From assembly GCA_018263655.1 (NCBI GenBank), contig JAANWY010000022.1, positions 1-5,664 on the forward strand: 5,664 bases of DNA. Reading direction: 5' to 3'. Both the position numbers and the translations under genes were made by a program. Positions 4,974-5,664 of the stretch are shown in pieces (position 1 is the stretch's first letter; each line of letters begins with the position of its first letter). Source of the DNA: Anaerolineales bacterium. GTDB lineage: Bacteria > Chloroflexota > Anaerolineae > Epilineales > JAANWY01. The notes under the pieces are model-generated. The model did not search any database. It was not told where the DNA came from and worked only from the letters and a program-made list of their open reading frames with translations.

Positions 4974-5609
4974 ATGACAGAATCACGCACGAGAACACGG
5001 CGCCGGCAACAGACCGAAGATACCCACACCATCACCGTCAATGCGAACTGGCTGTTGGTCGGTCTCGTCGTGATCATCGCGCTGGCCGGTGTCGGGTTTG
5101 CCGGCTGGTATGTGGCACAGAGCGACAGCCAGACAACAACCGCCTCCACCGCTCCGCAGTCAGGCCAGTTCACAGCATTCCAGGAGCAGAGCCCGTCCCA
5201 AGACACGTCGACGACGCAGGCCGTTGAAGAGCAACCCGCAACCCAGAACCACTCGGCGGATTCACAGTTTCTCGGTCCCGAGACCGACGTCGAAGGTCTT
5301 GGCAACGCTGAAGCCGGCAGCCTGGGAGAGCCGGCGCTGGTTTGGTTCCACGCCGACTGGTGCCACGTCTGCCAGTCGATCAAGCCTACCGTCGCCCAAA
5401 TGGAAAAGAAGTGGGACGGCAAGGTCGATTTGGTTCGTCTGAACGTGGACCATCCGGAAGCCCGCGAGGCGGTGCGAAAGTACGGCGTGCGCGGTACACC
5501 AACCTTCCTCTTCATCACACGATCGGGCAAGATCATGGATACCACGGTTGGCTGGCCGGGCCAAGGGCGCGTCGAGCAAGCCATGACCGAGATGCTGACG
5601 CTGAACTGA
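4974..5609 (+). CDS. Membrane-anchored thioredoxin-like protein, extracytoplasmic
   Basis: The 211-residue product starts with a short Arg-rich cytoplasmic end (RTRTRRRQQ), then one membrane segment (about 25-47), a Ser/Thr/Gln-rich linker of about 65 residues, and a C-terminal thioredoxin fold (about 118-211). The active site is WCHVC with C130 and C133. RGTPTFLF carries the cis-proline expected opposite it (T175-P176), and ALVWFHADW and VRLNVDH are the usual first strands. The Arg-rich N-terminus predicts N-in topology, so the redox domain should face outside the cytoplasm and act in disulfide reduction or exchange, for example receiving electrons from a DsbD/CcdA-type protein; the partner is inferred. 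CHVC differs from the CGPC of cytoplasmic thioredoxin. The start is secure: AGGAGG at 4958-4963, 10 nt before the ATG. It is not overlapped by the genes upstream and probably has its own promoter, which I cannot place. Confidence 0.93.
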   Translation: MTESRTRTRRRQQTEDTHTITVNANWLLVGLVVIIALAGVGFAGWYVAQSDSQTTTASTAPQSGQFTAFQEQSPSQDTSTTQAVEEQPATQNHSADSQFLGPETDVEGLGNAEAGSLGEPALVWFHADWCHVCQSIKPTVAQMEKKWDGKVDLVRLNVDHPEAREAVRKYGVRGTPTFLFITRSGKIMDTTVGWPGQGRVEQAMTEMLTLN

Positions 5610-5643
5610 TTGCGATAGACGCCGTCTCGCCCTGACTTACTCC

Positions 5644-5664
5644 ATGCTTGGAGGCGCCAACAGC
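5644..5664 (+). other. Probable start region of a gene cut by the window edge
   Basis: There are two readings. GGAGG at 5650-5654 is a good Shine-Dalgarno for a start codon just past the end of the window. Alternatively, ATG at 5644 opens a frame (MLGGANS) that runs off the edge, but it lacks a Shine-Dalgarno. The short gap after the thioredoxin stop suggests cotranscription with it. The product cannot be identified. Confidence 0.35.

Noticed and set aside
4505..5227. 240-codon plus-strand frame covering the gap and the start of the thioredoxin gene
   Set aside because: Its translation is Arg/Ser/His-rich with no domain, it crosses both palindromic structures and it overlaps the secure thioredoxin frame.

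Overview
The window is GC-rich bacterial DNA with five recognisable genes separated by unusually long, palindrome-rich intergenic stretches. The gene set fits a Chloroflexota-type genome: a DUF2207 membrane protein, a GT4 glycosyltransferase with an internal DTDDWEG stretch, a VanZ-like protein, a small PspC protein and a membrane-tethered thioredoxin. Dispersed palindromes of the CTTCGA...CTCAGGACG type point the same way. This taxonomic guess rests on gene style and repeat style only; no rRNA or marker gene is present. No gene looks like phage, plasmid or transposase.

Layout. Positions 1-427 hold no gene. They contain a short fold-back repeat (8-94), a good sigma70-type promoter (148-176) and a near-perfect 31-bp inverted repeat (228-357). 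That repeat would lie in the 5' leader of the DUF2207 gene (428-2026). The DUF2207 frame ends at a TAG inside an Ala/Gly tract, and the same frame stays open for 27 more Gly/Ala/Ser codons to a TGA at 2108-2110, so the glycine-rich tail usual for this family seems cut off by one stop codon. Positions 2128-2484 form a nested fold-back element of about 357 bp, probably a non-autonomous palindromic repeat. Its core shares a 27-bp arm with the repeat at 8-34.

A GT4 glycosyltransferase follows (2522-3811). It carries an in-frame tandem triplication of a 39-bp unit (13 residues). It overlaps a VanZ-family membrane protein gene (3808-4266) by ATGA, so the two are probably one translationally coupled envelope unit. 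A PspC-domain gene on the minus strand (4270-4464) converges on vanZ with a 3-nt gap, and it has its own recognisable promoter and Shine-Dalgarno. Positions 4517-4956 have no convincing gene. They contain a 52-bp three-way-junction palindrome with complementary loops (4530-4581) and a larger multi-stem structure (4685-4813).

The last gene (4974-5609) encodes a membrane-anchored extracytoplasmic thioredoxin with a WCHVC active site and a strong Shine-Dalgarno. Another gene probably starts at the right edge. All five products are predicted to sit in or at the membrane: surface glycan synthesis, membrane stress sensing, and extracytoplasmic redox chemistry. The most unusual content is the repeat and palindrome load and two coding oddities, the TAG in the DUF2207 tail and the glycosyltransferase minisatellite. 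I saw no clear new multi-gene system.
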